DNA from: Cymbomonas tetramitiformis
Lineage: Eukaryota > Chlorophyta > Pyramimonadophyceae > Pyramimonadales > Pyramimonadaceae
Assembly: GCA_001247695.2 (NCBI GenBank)
Contig: LGRX02025816.1
Coordinates: 46,447 to 110,446, forward strand
Direction of reading: 5' to 3'
Length of the DNA: 64,000 bases
Below, in pieces: positions 1 through 10,300 of the stretch (position 1 is the first letter of the stretch; every line of letters begins with the position of its first letter). Both the position numbers and the translations under genes were made by a program. Below the pieces are notes generated by a model, which made no database searches, was not told the origin of the DNA, and saw only the letters and a program-made list of their open reading frames with translations.

Positions 1-40
1 GTCCGTACGTGTGTACTTAGTTATCCACCCGTGTGGACAG

Positions 41-3000
41 TTAGTGTAAGGAATTCTCATGTATCGTTTCCCAATGCTCGTGCAGACTCGCCAAGATTTC
101 TCAACTTCGTTCGCAACAAGTGGGACGTCTTTAAAGACCCGAGGAACATTGCCATCATGGCGTGTGCGGATGGCGTCCAATCCTTCAACGACGGCATACG
201 CACGGTGACTCCGCTGTGTTTTACGATTGTCAATTTCCCAGGAGAAATTCGCTGCAAACGAGAATACGTGATGACTTGGGGAATCTGGGATGGAAAACCG
301 AAAGTCAGCAGCAAGTTCTACGACATGTTCACCTTGGAGGTTAACAGACTGACTATCGGCGTACGCATGTTCGATGTGATTACCAACACGGTTTTCACGT
401 TCAAGCTCGTGCTGTACAAAGTGCTCGAAGACTACGTTGGCTTGAGCGACGCAGCGAGACGATTGGGAGCTAATTCGTACTTAGGTTGCCTAAGATGCTG
501 GATACGGGGTACTGAGAAATCTACATCTGGTCTAACGAAAATCATATATTCCTCACTACACCAAGGACTGCAACCAGGTAAACGCATGACCCCTTCGTTT
601 GTCCCCTTTCCTTCTTCGGCTGTACGTGTGCCCACCGTGTGGACACCCCACGGACAGCTCGTGGATTTTTAGCTTACATTATGTGTTAAAGAACACCCTG
701 TTCGGGCTAGTGGATACCGGCGTCCATACGCGTGGACGACGGAACCATATGTCATCCGTACGCGTGATTCACCGTCTAAGCGTGTTGTGTTGATTTTCTC
801 CGCCGGCATTGAGCAGGTGAATCAATTCCTCTTCGCACCAACAGCGAAGTCCGCGAAACCCAACAGCTCCACGCCAAGATGATCAGAGAGGGACGAGTGC
901 CTAAATCAATCATCGAGGAATTCATGAAGCAGAGCGGGGTCAAGGAACCATGCCCGATGTCAATCATTCCTGATTTTGACGTTGTAAAAGACTACCTTCT
1001 CGACTTGATGCACATCTTGTACAACCTGATTCACGGCGTCCACTGCGTGATTTTTGGTGATGGTTGGGGACCGAACACACGCAACTATGCGCGAAAGATG
1101 AAGGTCCATCGATCGTGGGTTATCGCACCCCCACCCAGAAATGTAAACGATCGAAGATCTGCTGCGAAGCGACTGGCAGGTAAGCTGGTAGGTCGTTTGC
1201 GAGTTTCTGCTGTTCCATACGGGTGGACACCTTGTTCCGTCCGGACGGACGTCCTATGCCACCGTTCGGACGACGTATGGACCCTCCACTGTATGCCTAA
1301 CAATGTAAATTCTTCGCAGACAAACCATCACCGTGGGGACTGTCACCGATCGCAAAGACCGGTGCAATCAAGTGGGTACGAAGTTTGAAGCTCCCGACAA
1401 ATATGGGACCTCTACCTAAGAAACTTTTGCAGGAGAAGTACAACAGCCCGAATAAGGTGCGGAAGATGAAGGCCGCGGAGCTGGTGGTATCCCTCACTTC
1501 TGGGATACTGGGCGTTATTGCATCCTGGCAAAATGCTGACGGGCAAGTTCTCCGTCCACAATACGCGAAGTTCGTCGGCGAATTTGCGGTGGTGGTTCGA
1601 GAATTAACCGCCCCCTCAATTGATCCAGAGGTACGTTAATTAGCCTAATCCACGTGTGCTTCGGTGTGGACACCGTACGGACGCCGCACGGACGACGTAT
1701 GAAGTCGTTGTCCATCCGGGTGTTCCTCCAGTATTCACACCTGTCATGTCCCGGTTCGAGATTAAGGTTGCCTCTCATTTTGCCTTTCAGGAAATGAACA
1801 AGCTGCAGAGCCGAGTCATGAAGTTGAGAGATGAGATGGAGCGGAACAACTCCCCTGAGGCGTTGGTGATTATGTCGCATCTTCTCGTGCACATTGTCGA
1901 CCAGCTGAAGGACAACGGCCCTGCACGGGAAATCTGGATGTATGTCTTCGAAGACTATTTCGGGTTGTTGAAGCTGTCCATCAAGACCCGCTCACAACCA
2001 GTCGCCAGCATGATGAAAGGATTGGAGTTGCGGCGAACGGTTTCCATGGTTGCGGGCATCAAGCAGATGCATCGAATTGGTCGAGCTCCGCATTATCGAC
2101 CTCCTGCAAAGCAGAACATCTTTACAACAAAATCAAGCACTGTGCGGCCATCCGCTGGTGAGCACATCCATAAGTATTATGTGTACCATGCATGTCAGTC
2201 TGTCCATGCGTGTGGATGCTTTGTAAGTACGTTTGCACGTAGTTGTTCACACGCGTGGACAACGATCCATACGCACGGACAGTACTTTACTATTGTCCGT
2301 TTGATCAATAGCACTTGTCCAAGCGCGTGGACGAAGGGCCTTCCGTGCGGACGACGCCGCCCACACGTGTGGAATACCTGTCCGTACGCACGGATAGGTT
2401 TTCACTATTGTCCGTTTTTCTCTCTTCAGTCTTCTTGTGAGACAACTAATTCACTTGCGCGGCGTCAATCGCAACAGATGACAGGGAAAAGATTCAAGTT
2501 TATCTTCGTACCGAGTTCCCCGAGTACGACATTCTGTGCAAAAATTTCGACGACAGACTCGCCTTATTCAACAGGTACCAACTCATATGCGTGTCTGTAA
2601 ATTGTGCAAATGCCATGTGGATGGCGTATGGACGGCGTACGGCCACCGTATGACAACGTACGGAACACTGAGTCCACCCGTGTGTACCTTGCGAATGCAG
2701 GAACGCTCTGCAACGGAATCGTCGCAACCGACGGGCGGGTCGTCGAAGGCCGATGACGAATGACGTGGTTCCGGTGTTTCTACAACCAGACACGTGGCGG
2801 AGGTGCCCAACAACTTTGCAGATTCAGCCTTTCACCGAGGAGGAGCAGGCCTTCGCCTTAGCCGGCATCGCCCCGTGGACGGAGTATCCTAGCATCAAGA
2901 TCGGGCGTGAAGATTTCCGAGTGCACGACAGCGACATTGGTTTGAAGAGCTGTCAACGGTATTTCAAGAGCATCTTTCGAACTCCGGGAGTGCCAACTCA

Positions 3001-3436
3001 AGCCCAACTTCTTACAGGCGAGATACCGGACGATGACGTTGAAGATAGGTATGGGGAAATCATGAAGATTGTCAAGCTTGACCTTCCCGGTCACGAGATC
3101 TTTCTGTTGAAGGCCCGTTGGTACCCAAAGGCGGCTGCGCTTGCGGACGACATCAGCAAGAACATTTACCTGCGCAAAGACATGCCATGGGACGTGTCTC
3201 AGCCATTCGTTCGCGCAAACAGCATTGAGAATCAAGTGGTAATTCAGGATGTTCCTTTCATGCCGGCTTGGCTTGCCCGGTTCAAAGGAAATGCTGTCCC
3301 TTTGGCCATTCGACGACGAACTGATTGCTTGCAAGTTGTGTTGGATCGCAAGGCGGATTTCTTCCGTGAACTCGATGGTAACAGTAGTAGCGAGGATGAC
3401 AGTAGTAGCTCATCTGATTCAGATGATTGCGGATGA
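41..3436 (+). CDS. CACTA transposase (tnp2 - DUF4218 - DUF4216), six exons seen, 5' partial
   Basis: Exons at about 41-577, 817-1179, 1320-1630, 1791-2157, 2478-2574 and 2701-3436 join with matching phases. Exon 1 carries the tnp2 transposase region (DGVQSFNDG near its start, then the basic KREYVM and the FKLVLYKVLEDY block before a Cys-rich end), expected to contain the catalytic core for cut-and-paste transposition. Exons 3-4 carry DUF4218 (LVHIVDQLKDNGPAREIWMY). Exon 6 carries DUF4216 (DRYGEIMKIVKLDLPG) and ends in an acidic Ser/Asp tail. No internal stop was seen in the joined frame, so the copy may be intact on this side. All five complete introns carry copies of the element's own palindromic motif. 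More exons must lie upstream, because 1-40 is the end of another motif-bearing intron that supplies the acceptor AG. The domain calls rest on remembered family patterns. Confidence 0.8.
578..2700. promoter_or_regulatory. Introns of CACTA-1 filled with the element's subterminal motif
   Basis: Introns 578-816, 1180-1319, 1631-1790, 2158-2477 and 2575-2700 each contain several copies of GTCC-x-TACG-x-GTGGAC palindromes or their halves. Examples are the copies near 720-740, 1219-1280, 1661-1700, 2250-2390 and 2625-2690. The exons between them are almost free of the motif. In CACTA elements such subterminal repeats are transposase binding sites, so these introns may bind the same protein; that is inference. 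Confidence 0.7.
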
Positions 3437-3489
3437 TACACGATGTAATATATATGTAAATAAACCGTATGTAGGCGGATACCTGTATT

Positions 3490-4575
3490 CACACGCATGA
3501 TTCCGCTAATCCATGCGGGTAAACTCTTATCCACACGCGCGGATGTATGTGTCCACACGCGTGTTTCAACAAACTCCAATTTCGACGTCCATACGTATGG
3601 ATTGGCGAATTCCGATCGTCCATACGTCTGTCCACACGGCGTCCGTACGCATGGGTTCGATCGGTGACACGCCTCCATGGTGCCCACATGGCTGATGAAG
3701 GGGCAGGAAATGCTCGGGCACACCCAGGCCCGGGTGCAATGGCTGTCCACACGTGCGGACAAGCGCAAACGAGTGGCGCAGCACGGGTCTCACACTGTCC
3801 ATACGTCCGTCCACACGTCGTCCGTACGCGTCCGTACGGTCCAGGGACACGTCCCCATGGTGCCCATGTGGCTGATGAAGGGGCAGGAAATGCTCGGGTA
3901 CACCCAGGCCCGGGTGCAATGGCTGTCCACACGTGCGGACAAGCACAAAAGAGTGGCACGGCACGGGCCTCACACTGTCCATACGCCCGTCCACACGTCG
4001 TCCGTACGCATGGGTTCGTCCAGGGACACGTCCACATGGTGTCCATATGGCTGAGGAAGGGGCAAGCAGTGCTCGGGTACACTCAGGCCCGGGTGCAATG
4101 GCTGTCCACACGTGCGGACAAGCGCAAAAGACTGGCACGGCACGGGCCTCACACTGTCCATACGCCCGTCCACACGTCGTCCGTACGCGTCGGTACCGTC
4201 CAGGGACACGTCCCCATGGTGTCCATATGGCTGAGGAGGGGTAGAAGCGGCATTCCTCGCTGTCCGCACGTGTGGACAGCAATTTCCAACGGTTCATGCG
4301 TATGGACGGCACCTATCCATACGGTCGGGCAGTGTACGGAGCGTCCACACGCGTAATAAAATCAGGTAAACTAGCATACGTCGTCCACACGGGAGCACAC
4401 GTATGGACGACGTGTGGATTTATCGTATGGACACCGTATGAACATCACTTTTGCAAATTAGACATTTTCACACGTGTGGATTTTGCAAAAAAAGCGTCCA
4501 TACGGCGTCCATCTGCAATCCACGCGTCGTTCATCTGGATTTCCACGCGTGTGGACAGGCCAATAATTTGTAGGG
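3490..4575. repeat. Right subterminal array of CACTA-1 including a 180-bp tandem repeat
   Basis: The stretch from the stop codon to the right end is dense in CCACACGTGCGGAC, CCATACGCCCGTCC and similar palindromes. Inside it, about 3670-4240 is a tandem repeat of roughly 180 bp in three copies; the marker GCCCGGGTGCAATGG recurs at 3728, 3908 and 4087. Long ORFs read across it in several frames on both strands, but they follow the repeat and are not genes. Confidence 0.8.
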
Positions 4576-5144
4576 CCTGCTGCGGGGCGTACGCCTGGGC
4601 TCCCCCTTTGCGGAGTCCTGGCCACCTCTGGTCCTGCGGGTATACTAACCGTGGCGTGATTTCGTGGGCTCCGCCGAGGCTCGGTTGCCGTTAGTGGCGC
4701 TCCTGCTGCGGGGCGTACGCCTGGGCTCGCCAGTGGTGGTGTCCCAACAACCTCTGTTGCACATGCAGTAAGGGAAATCACCAAGTCCGGGCGTTTTTTC
4801 TGGGATTCTTTGTTGAATGCGTTCACCGCCTGGATGTCACGGTTTTGACGCATTTCGATTGTGGTGCCCTTTGGGCCCAGATTACGCCGGTTGTTCAGAC
4901 GTCGAATGATCTTCGTTTTTGCAGTGGCTTCATCCAGCTCGGGATGCAGCTCTCGCAGCGTTTTCACGCACATGTCGAAACGCTCTTGGGCCGCGGCGTT
5001 GTTTGCCCAATACTTACTCGTGGTTTTGTCCACAATCTGCTTAGCCTCCACGTCGTATGCCACGGGGCATTTCCGTATAACACTTTCAACTTTCATATGT
5101 GGACCACCTCCCTTTCTCACACGGTTTTTTCCTGATTCGAGCAC
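4576..5144 (-). pseudogene. Unknown ORF truncated by CACTA-1 insertion
   Basis: An open frame starts at 5144, or at a second Met 15 codons in, and runs about 190 codons to the transposon edge at 4576. It begins basic (KNRVRKGGGPHMK), continues with a charged helical stretch (residues ~30-110) and ends in a Pro/Ala-rich part in which SPGVRPAAG occurs twice, encoded by a duplicated DNA segment at 4576-4603 and 4700-4728. Beyond 4576 the reading continues only into transposon sequence, so the original C-terminus is lost or displaced left of the element. I do not recognise the family. It could be a host exon or part of another mobile element. Confidence 0.4.
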
Positions 5145-6027
5145 CAGTGCGTGAACATCAGGGTATTCGTAAGATCATCAGGGGATCATTGGGAGTGAGA
5201 AGAGGGGGCTTCTTCACAGGTTGTGCACAACATGGGGCCAAAGGCATCGCATGAAAGCAACGGGTACCTTTTACTGCATTTGGTTTGGCTCCCTCCGCCG
5301 GCAGCGTACAAGACGCTGCGGAAATGTCACCGCTCTCGGTCTGCTGCGGCGGTTCCGTCTCCGCCGCGCTCGTTCGTGGAATATGGCTTGGGGCAAAGTG
5401 CACATGCCGGGTTAGGGGCACAACCCCAGGTCGATGCCCATAATCCATTGTACCCTGCGAGGCCCCATCACGTGCCCAAAAATTTACATACTATGTACAA
5501 ATACGTAGTACGCAGGCCGTATCATATAACATGTCGAAATGTTCGTGTTAACTATTTCTAATTATGCTATATATTTCTAATAATAATTAGTAGAAATGTA
5601 TACTATTTGTAAACACGTAGTACGCAGGCCATATCATATGGCAAAACACCAGGTTTGGGATACTTCTGATGGGATGAACATGATCGACGTGAGCGTGAGT
5701 GATGATCGAAGGGAAATTGTCGCGTGTCTTGCAAACAAGCTATAAATTCAAATAGCAGGGGTGGACCCTAAAGAACACAAATTTTTAGCCGATGCGCAGC
5801 GATGCCAAGACTCATGAAACGAAAACGAATCGTGAACGGAAAACTGTCATCGCAAACGAATCGTCATCGGTAATCCGGTATGCACGCTTGCATGATGACT
5901 TACATGGCCAACACGATCAATTACGGCCTAATGGAGATCTTGATCGATTGTGCTAGTATAATATGTATCTATATACACATTGCTAATATAATATGTAAAT
6001 ATATTTGTTGTAACTAAAATATAATAA
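5145..6027. other. No gene recognised; AT-rich spacer with a direct repeat
   Basis: The 42-base motif around 5485-5530 (ACGTAGTACGCAGGCC core) recurs at 5595-5640, about 110 bp away. Otherwise AT-rich, with no convincing coding region on either strand. Confidence 0.5.
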
Positions 6028-6885
6028 CTATACCGAGATGTTCTTAATGAAGTCGGCAGAATCTAACACCACTGCACACCGATGCAGGAGATCCATGTGT
6101 CCGTCTAGCGTGGCAGCCAAGTTACTCGGCTCAATGTTGTGCAGGGTCCTATATGACACACATGCGTCTTCCACGATGATAACACTGTATCCCAATTGCA
6201 CCGCCGCAAGGGTCGTGTGCAGCACACACTGTGAGACATACGCCCCCATGATAACAATTGCTGATGGTGTTGGGTGTTGAGAAGACACCGCATCTCGCAC
6301 GTTTCTATAGCAGGACTCGTGAGACATGGATATGTTTTCCGAGTCGAACGCATTCATGTTCCCACACAGAAAGGCGTGGTTCCGTAGTTCGTCAGCTGAA
6401 TGTGGCCCAAGGTCTGTCAGAAAATCGTCGGACTCTGGCGGAATTCCGGTGTGAGCGACACCGGCTGAAGAGGTCAAGTATCCTCTTCCATCATCAAAAA
6501 ATGCATCTGTGGCGGCCTGCGTTTGCCATGGCCGATACCACTGTGTCCAATTGATAGGGATGTTGGCATGGCGACAGGCAGTCAAAACTTTCTGAATCGT
6601 TTGTCGGTGTTCTGGTTTGAAGTCCGCGCCATGCGCAGCCTGAGCATCCAGGACGAGCACTGACAGGCAACGGGGATCTGCGTTGCCACTGCTGGAAGAA
6701 CGCCCTGGATATGCAACATTTGATACCCGGGGTGCTGGTGTGGAACCGGACGTGACCCGCATTTGGGAGTACGGCCACGCGATAGATCGCAGTCCTTTAC
6801 GGCATACACAGTTCCACGGTGGTGGCGCAACGGAAATGACAGTACTGGAAAGAGCCAGACCCGCTTGGCTGGAACCACGAACCAT
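6028..6885 (-). CDS. Isochorismatase-like cysteine hydrolase
   Basis: The 285-codon frame contains an isochorismatase-family fold from about residue 73 to the end. LSVLVLDAQ carries the expected Asp (residue 80), and GAYVSQCVLHTTLAA carries the nucleophile Cys (220), followed by LGYSVIIVEDAC. Members hydrolyse isochorismate, nicotinamide or related amides; the substrate cannot be told here. The catalytic Lys normally placed before the (S/N)AF motif is not evident in RNHAFLCGNMNAF, so activity is uncertain. The first ~70 codons overlap another frame with good coding character (6582-7328), so the true start may be an exon junction near 6690-6770 rather than the Met at 6885. It sits beside a kinase gene on the same strand. 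Confidence 0.65.
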   Translation of the reverse strand: MVRGSSQAGLALSSTVISVAPPPWNCVCRKGLRSIAWPYSQMRVTSGSTPAPRVSNVAYPGRSSSSGNADPRCLSVLVLDAQAAHGADFKPEHRQTIQKVLTACRHANIPINWTQWYRPWQTQAATDAFFDDGRGYLTSSAGVAHTGIPPESDDFLTDLGPHSADELRNHAFLCGNMNAFDSENISMSHESCYRNVRDAVSSQHPTPSAIVIMGAYVSQCVLHTTLAAVQLGYSVIIVEDACVSYRTLHNIEPSNLAATLDGHMDLLHRCAVVLDSADFIKNISV

Positions 6886-7328
6886 GCGTAGAAGTGATGC
6901 GGGGCGCTGAAATCGTCCCTTCTAGAATCGACTTCTAACACGGATACCAGGCTGTGACCGGCGAAAGCCTCATCCAGCACCCGCTGTTGGTGGTGATCAT
7001 GCTTGCGGAGGTGGGTGTCGTTATCAATGAGGAACTGCATTGCAGCCTCTTTCGAAGGACGGTCCCCGGGCAGGCCCTCCTTGGCGGTCTTCGCCTGCCA
7101 CAGTGCTTCCAGTAGGCAGATTGTCCGGACGGTGTTCAAGTCTAGGACATGCAGACCCTCCGGAATGCCCGGACAGACAAACCCGACATGGTATCGGAAG
7201 GTAGGCATCAGCTTTCGGTAGACCACCTTCCCCTTGAGCGCGGCAAGGCTGTCATCAGGGCAGACCCAATCAGGTTGAGCCGGGATGAACGAGCTTCGCA
7301 CGACATTCACCTGACCAGCAGAACCCAA
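6582..7328 (-). CDS. Unknown protein, upstream partner or 5' exon of the hydrolase
   Basis: This 248-codon frame starts at 7328. It reads convincingly through about residue 190 (to near 6760), with a conserved-looking core such as SAPHHFYAWFVVPAKRVWLF. After that it overlaps the hydrolase frame and becomes low in coding character. Either it is a separate gene or its 3' part is spliced into the hydrolase frame at 6028-6885. I do not recognise the family. Confidence 0.45.
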   Translation of the reverse strand: MGSAGQVNVVRSSFIPAQPDWVCPDDSLAALKGKVVYRKLMPTFRYHVGFVCPGIPEGLHVLDLNTVRTICLLEALWQAKTAKEGLPGDRPSKEAAMQFLIDNDTHLRKHDHHQQRVLDEAFAGHSLVSVLEVDSRRDDFSAPHHFYAWFVVPAKRVWLFPVLSFPLRHHRGTVYAVKDCDLSRGRTPKCGSRPVPHQHPGYQMLHIQGVLPAVATQIPVACQCSSWMLRLRMARTSNQNTDKRFRKF

Positions 7329-7549
7329 GTTGTGTAACCAGTAAGGTTATCGGCTATGGGTTATCTGTACCAAATACGAGAACACGCACCACGCAGAACA
7401 TTGCACAGAGTGACTATGACCACACTTTAATCAACAGTTGCTCACAACACGGGCATTACCACAACCAAGACTTTCGGCCAGACGGTAATATATTGTATAC
7501 AGGGACACTTATTATTACAAACTACCGCGCTACACACACTGATTATTAT
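7329..7549. other. Intergenic spacer between kinase and 7328 ORF
   Basis: About 220 bp, AT-rich, no coding signal. It could hold the promoter of the downstream minus-strand ORF, but no specific element is clear. Confidence 0.4.
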
Positions 7550-8668
7550 TTACAGAGGGTTAAAATGTCCAGGGACTAAACGCTCGTGGGGATCGACTCC
7601 TTTCCCCACAGAACACTTTTGTATCCGAGAGGCGCTGAACGTTGAGTGTAACTTGGAGGCAGCCGGTCTTTTTGCAGGATTGAAGTCGAAACACGAATTC
7701 ACGAGCATGGTGAGCTGTTTGGAAACTCTACTATCTTCTTTCCAAGGCGAAAATTTTCTGTTGTTGTCAAGCTGGCTGTTAGCCAACTGCAGCATGTCCT
7801 TCCAGGAAAGGCGACTGGCCATGAGTATTTGCATAGCGAGCCCGCCACACGCCCAGATGTCGCTGTGAGTGGTTTTGTTTGCAAATGATGACTCTGGAGC
7901 TGTATGAGAGGGCTGCCATGTTGCGGAAGGCAAGCTTACTGGGGGAAGCGGTGCCATTGAATCGGTGCGGTGGAAACGGGCCAACCCAAAGTCTATGAGT
8001 TTGAGACTGTGTCCACCAACATCGGGCAGATTTTCTTGCACAAGCACGTTGTTACCTTTCAGGTCCCCGTGCACGATTCCCGCGGCATGGAGGTCTGAAA
8101 TGCCGCGAAACAAATCGATGACCAGATGGCGCATCGCCTGGATTGGTATGCCTGATCCGCGGGAAGTAAGGAAATCGGCGAGGGTCTCCCCGCCATATTT
8201 CATGACGAGGAACGCGGAGTGATCAGGACAAATTTGGGCTCCGTATCCTAAACAGGGAACGACGGTTGTGGGAGCCGCGAAATGGGCCACGGTGTTCATA
8301 TACAACTCCACCGCACAGTGCCGCAGGCGACGGTGGAGGGCAGGGTCGGTGAAGTCCTTCAGAACGGCCCTCTCGGTTTTGTCAAGGGTGCAGTGTAGAA
8401 GGACGCTTCCGTAGGAGCCTTGTCCTGTAGCTTGGCTGTCCTGAGGAGCGCGGTACGTGACTACTTGCTGGCGTGAGACTCTTGGCACTCCACACTGTTT
8501 AGCAATTTTGTCAAGATTGCTGAGGCATGCATCCGGATCTCCACTCAGAAACCGTTTTGAAAGGGATTCCACCGATAGGTCGTGATGGAAACCAGGAAAC
8601 TGCAGAGGTGTGTTGAGGTGGTGGTGGGGTGCGGCATGAATATCTTGCGCTGCCGCCTGGGAAAGCAT
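7550..8668 (-). CDS. Serine/threonine protein kinase
   Basis: A 372-codon uninterrupted frame contains a full kinase domain from about residue 80 to 350. It has a glycine loop GQGSYGSV (82-89), ATP-binding Lys in AVLKDF (104), helix-C Glu (121), catalytic loop HGDLKGNN (200-207, His-Gly-Asp instead of His-Arg-Asp), metal site DFG (226-228), an APE-like APES and DIWACGGL of subdomain IX. All core residues for phosphotransfer are present. The HGD form means it is a non-RD kinase, so it probably does not need activation-loop phosphorylation. The N-terminal 80 residues are His/Gln-rich and unrecognised. It lies 221 bp upstream of the 7328 ORF on the same strand and has no intron, unlike the host genes elsewhere in the window. 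Confidence 0.85.
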   Translation of the reverse strand: MLSQAAAQDIHAAPHHHLNTPLQFPGFHHDLSVESLSKRFLSGDPDACLSNLDKIAKQCGVPRVSRQQVVTYRAPQDSQATGQGSYGSVLLHCTLDKTERAVLKDFTDPALHRRLRHCAVELYMNTVAHFAAPTTVVPCLGYGAQICPDHSAFLVMKYGGETLADFLTSRGSGIPIQAMRHLVIDLFRGISDLHAAGIVHGDLKGNNVLVQENLPDVGGHSLKLIDFGLARFHRTDSMAPLPPVSLPSATWQPSHTAPESSFANKTTHSDIWACGGLAMQILMASRLSWKDMLQLANSQLDNNRKFSPWKEDSRVSKQLTMLVNSCFDFNPAKRPAASKLHSTFSASRIQKCSVGKGVDPHERLVPGHFNPL

Positions 8669-8876
8669 CGCCTTTCGCTGGCGGTGTGCAAATCGGCGCC
8701 TAGCTGATCTTGAGGAATTTGGATTTGCTTGTGGGTTTGGGTGTGCAAGCTACGGCACAGAGAACACCAAATATACGGTGAGAAACAGTCGGACAACGGA
8801 CCCCCGGACGGAAGAGGGGGTGATGGGCAAGCATGAGGAATGAGACGCAGCTATGAGGGGATGAGGGGAAATGATT

Positions 8877-9248
8877 GACGAGCCAGAAGACATGCCTGTG
8901 GGTAACACACGCAAGCATTGGCTGCAAGTCGGATGAATGAATGTCCACCGCACCCATGATGAAGGGTGGGGAGAGCGACGAGCCAGAAGACATGCCTGTG
9001 GGTAACACACGCAAGCATTGGCTGCAAGTCGGATGAATGAATGTCCACCGCACCCATGATGAAGGGTGGGGAGAGCGACGAGCCAGAAGACATGCCTGTG
9101 GGTAACACACGCAAGGATTGGCTGCAAGTCGGATGAATGAATGTCCACCGCACCCATGATGAAGGGTGGGGAGAGCGACGAGCCAGAAGACATGCCTGTG
9201 GGTAACACACGCAAGCATTGGCTGCAAGTCGGATGAATGAATGTCCAC
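8877..9248. repeat. 100-bp tandem repeat (satellite A)
   Basis: The unit starting GACGAGCCAGAAGACATG recurs at 8877, 8977, 9077 and 9177, exactly 100 bp apart and nearly identical. Another partial unit lies at 10015-10090, after satellite B. Reading frames on the minus strand here are products of the repeat. Confidence 0.95.
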
Positions 9249-9256
9249 CACACCAC

Positions 9257-10007
9257 AGAATTGGCTCAATCATGTGGGCACCACCGGAACCTATCTATCC
9301 ACCCTCCAGTCCCCTCTTCCACTCGTTGCCCGTCCCGCCCGGGAGCTTTCTGCACCAGTATGGCGCGAACCAAGGGGTGCAGAATTGGCTCAAACCTGTG
9401 GGCACCACCGGAACCTATCTATCCACCCTCTAGTCCCCTCTTCCACTCGTTGCCCGTCCCGCCCGGGAGCTTTCTGCACCAGTATGGCGCGAACCAAGGG
9501 GTGCAGAATTGGCTCAAACCTGTGGGCACCACCCAACCTTGTCCACCCCACCATATCCACCCTCTCCCTCCCACGACACTTTGTCCCGCCCGGGAGCATT
9601 CTGCACGAGTATGGCGCGAACCAAGGGGTGCAGAATTGGCTCAAACCTGTGGGCACCACCGGAACCTATATATCCACCCTCCAGTTCCCTCTTCCACTCG
9701 TTGCCCGTCCCGCCCGGGAGCTTTCTGCACCAGTATGGCGCGAACCAAGGGGTGCAGAATTGGCTCAAACCTGTGGGCACCACCCAACCTTGTCCACCCC
9801 ACCATATCCACCCTCTCCCTCCCACGACACTTTGTCCCGCCCATGAGCATTCTGCACGAGTATGGCGCGAACCAAGGGGTGCAGAATTGGCTCAATCATG
9901 TGGGCACCACACAACCGTATCCACCCCACCATATCCACCCTCTCTCCCTCCCACGACACTTTGTCCCGCCCATGAGCTTTGTGCACCAGTATGAGGGGAT
10001 GAGGGGA
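9257..10007. repeat. 124/127-bp tandem repeat (satellite B)
   Basis: The marker AGAATTGGCTCAA recurs at 9257, 9381, 9505, 9632, 9756 and 9883, giving spacings of 124, 124, 127, 124 and 127. Two unit types (one with CTTCCACTCGTTGCCC, one with CCACGACACTTTG) partly alternate, so a higher-order unit is forming. The satellite is embedded between copies of satellite A. Confidence 0.95.
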
Positions 10008-10300
10008 AACGAGCGACGAGCCAGAAGACATGCCTGTGGGTAACACACGCAAGCATTGGCTGCAAGTCGGATGAATGAATGTCCACCACACCACATGATG
10101 AAGGGAGGGAGTTGGGGGATGATGAAGGGAGTGAGTAAGGGGGTGATGAAGGGAGGGAGTGGGCTGAATACGACGGGAGTGAATGGGTTCATGTTGAAGG
10201 GAGTGCGTGCTGACAGCTGTGCAATAGTTTTGCACAGCTCGCAGCGCTACTCAGGTGAGGGGTGAAGTTCCGGGATGCGGCAATCGACAACCGGATGGTG

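Larger units (their letters stand above)
1..4575 (+). mobile_element. CACTA-1 DNA transposon, right portion (left end outside window)
   Basis: The element encodes tnp2, DUF4218 and DUF4216 domains and ends on the right with GTAGGG, whose complement CCCTACAAATTATTGG is the terminal inverted repeat. The related CACTA-2 element at 16078 starts with the same CCCTACA. The subterminal region 3490-4575 is packed with variants of the palindrome GTCCAYACGYRTGGAC. The left terminus and target duplication lie outside the window; the right flank begins CCT. It interrupts a minus-strand ORF (4576-5144). Confidence 0.85.

Noticed and set aside
3500..4350. Long open frames of up to 269 codons on both strands
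   Set aside because: They follow the 180-bp repeat and palindromes in several frames at once and have no domain; the sequence is the CACTA-1 subterminal array.
8877..9248. CRISPR array
   Set aside because: The repeats are contiguous 100-bp units without variable spacers, in a eukaryotic setting with no cas genes.
8700..10260. Several overlapping ORFs of 100-270 codons
   Set aside because: Open frames result from the 100-bp and 124/127-bp satellites lacking stops; translations are periodic and appear on both strands.
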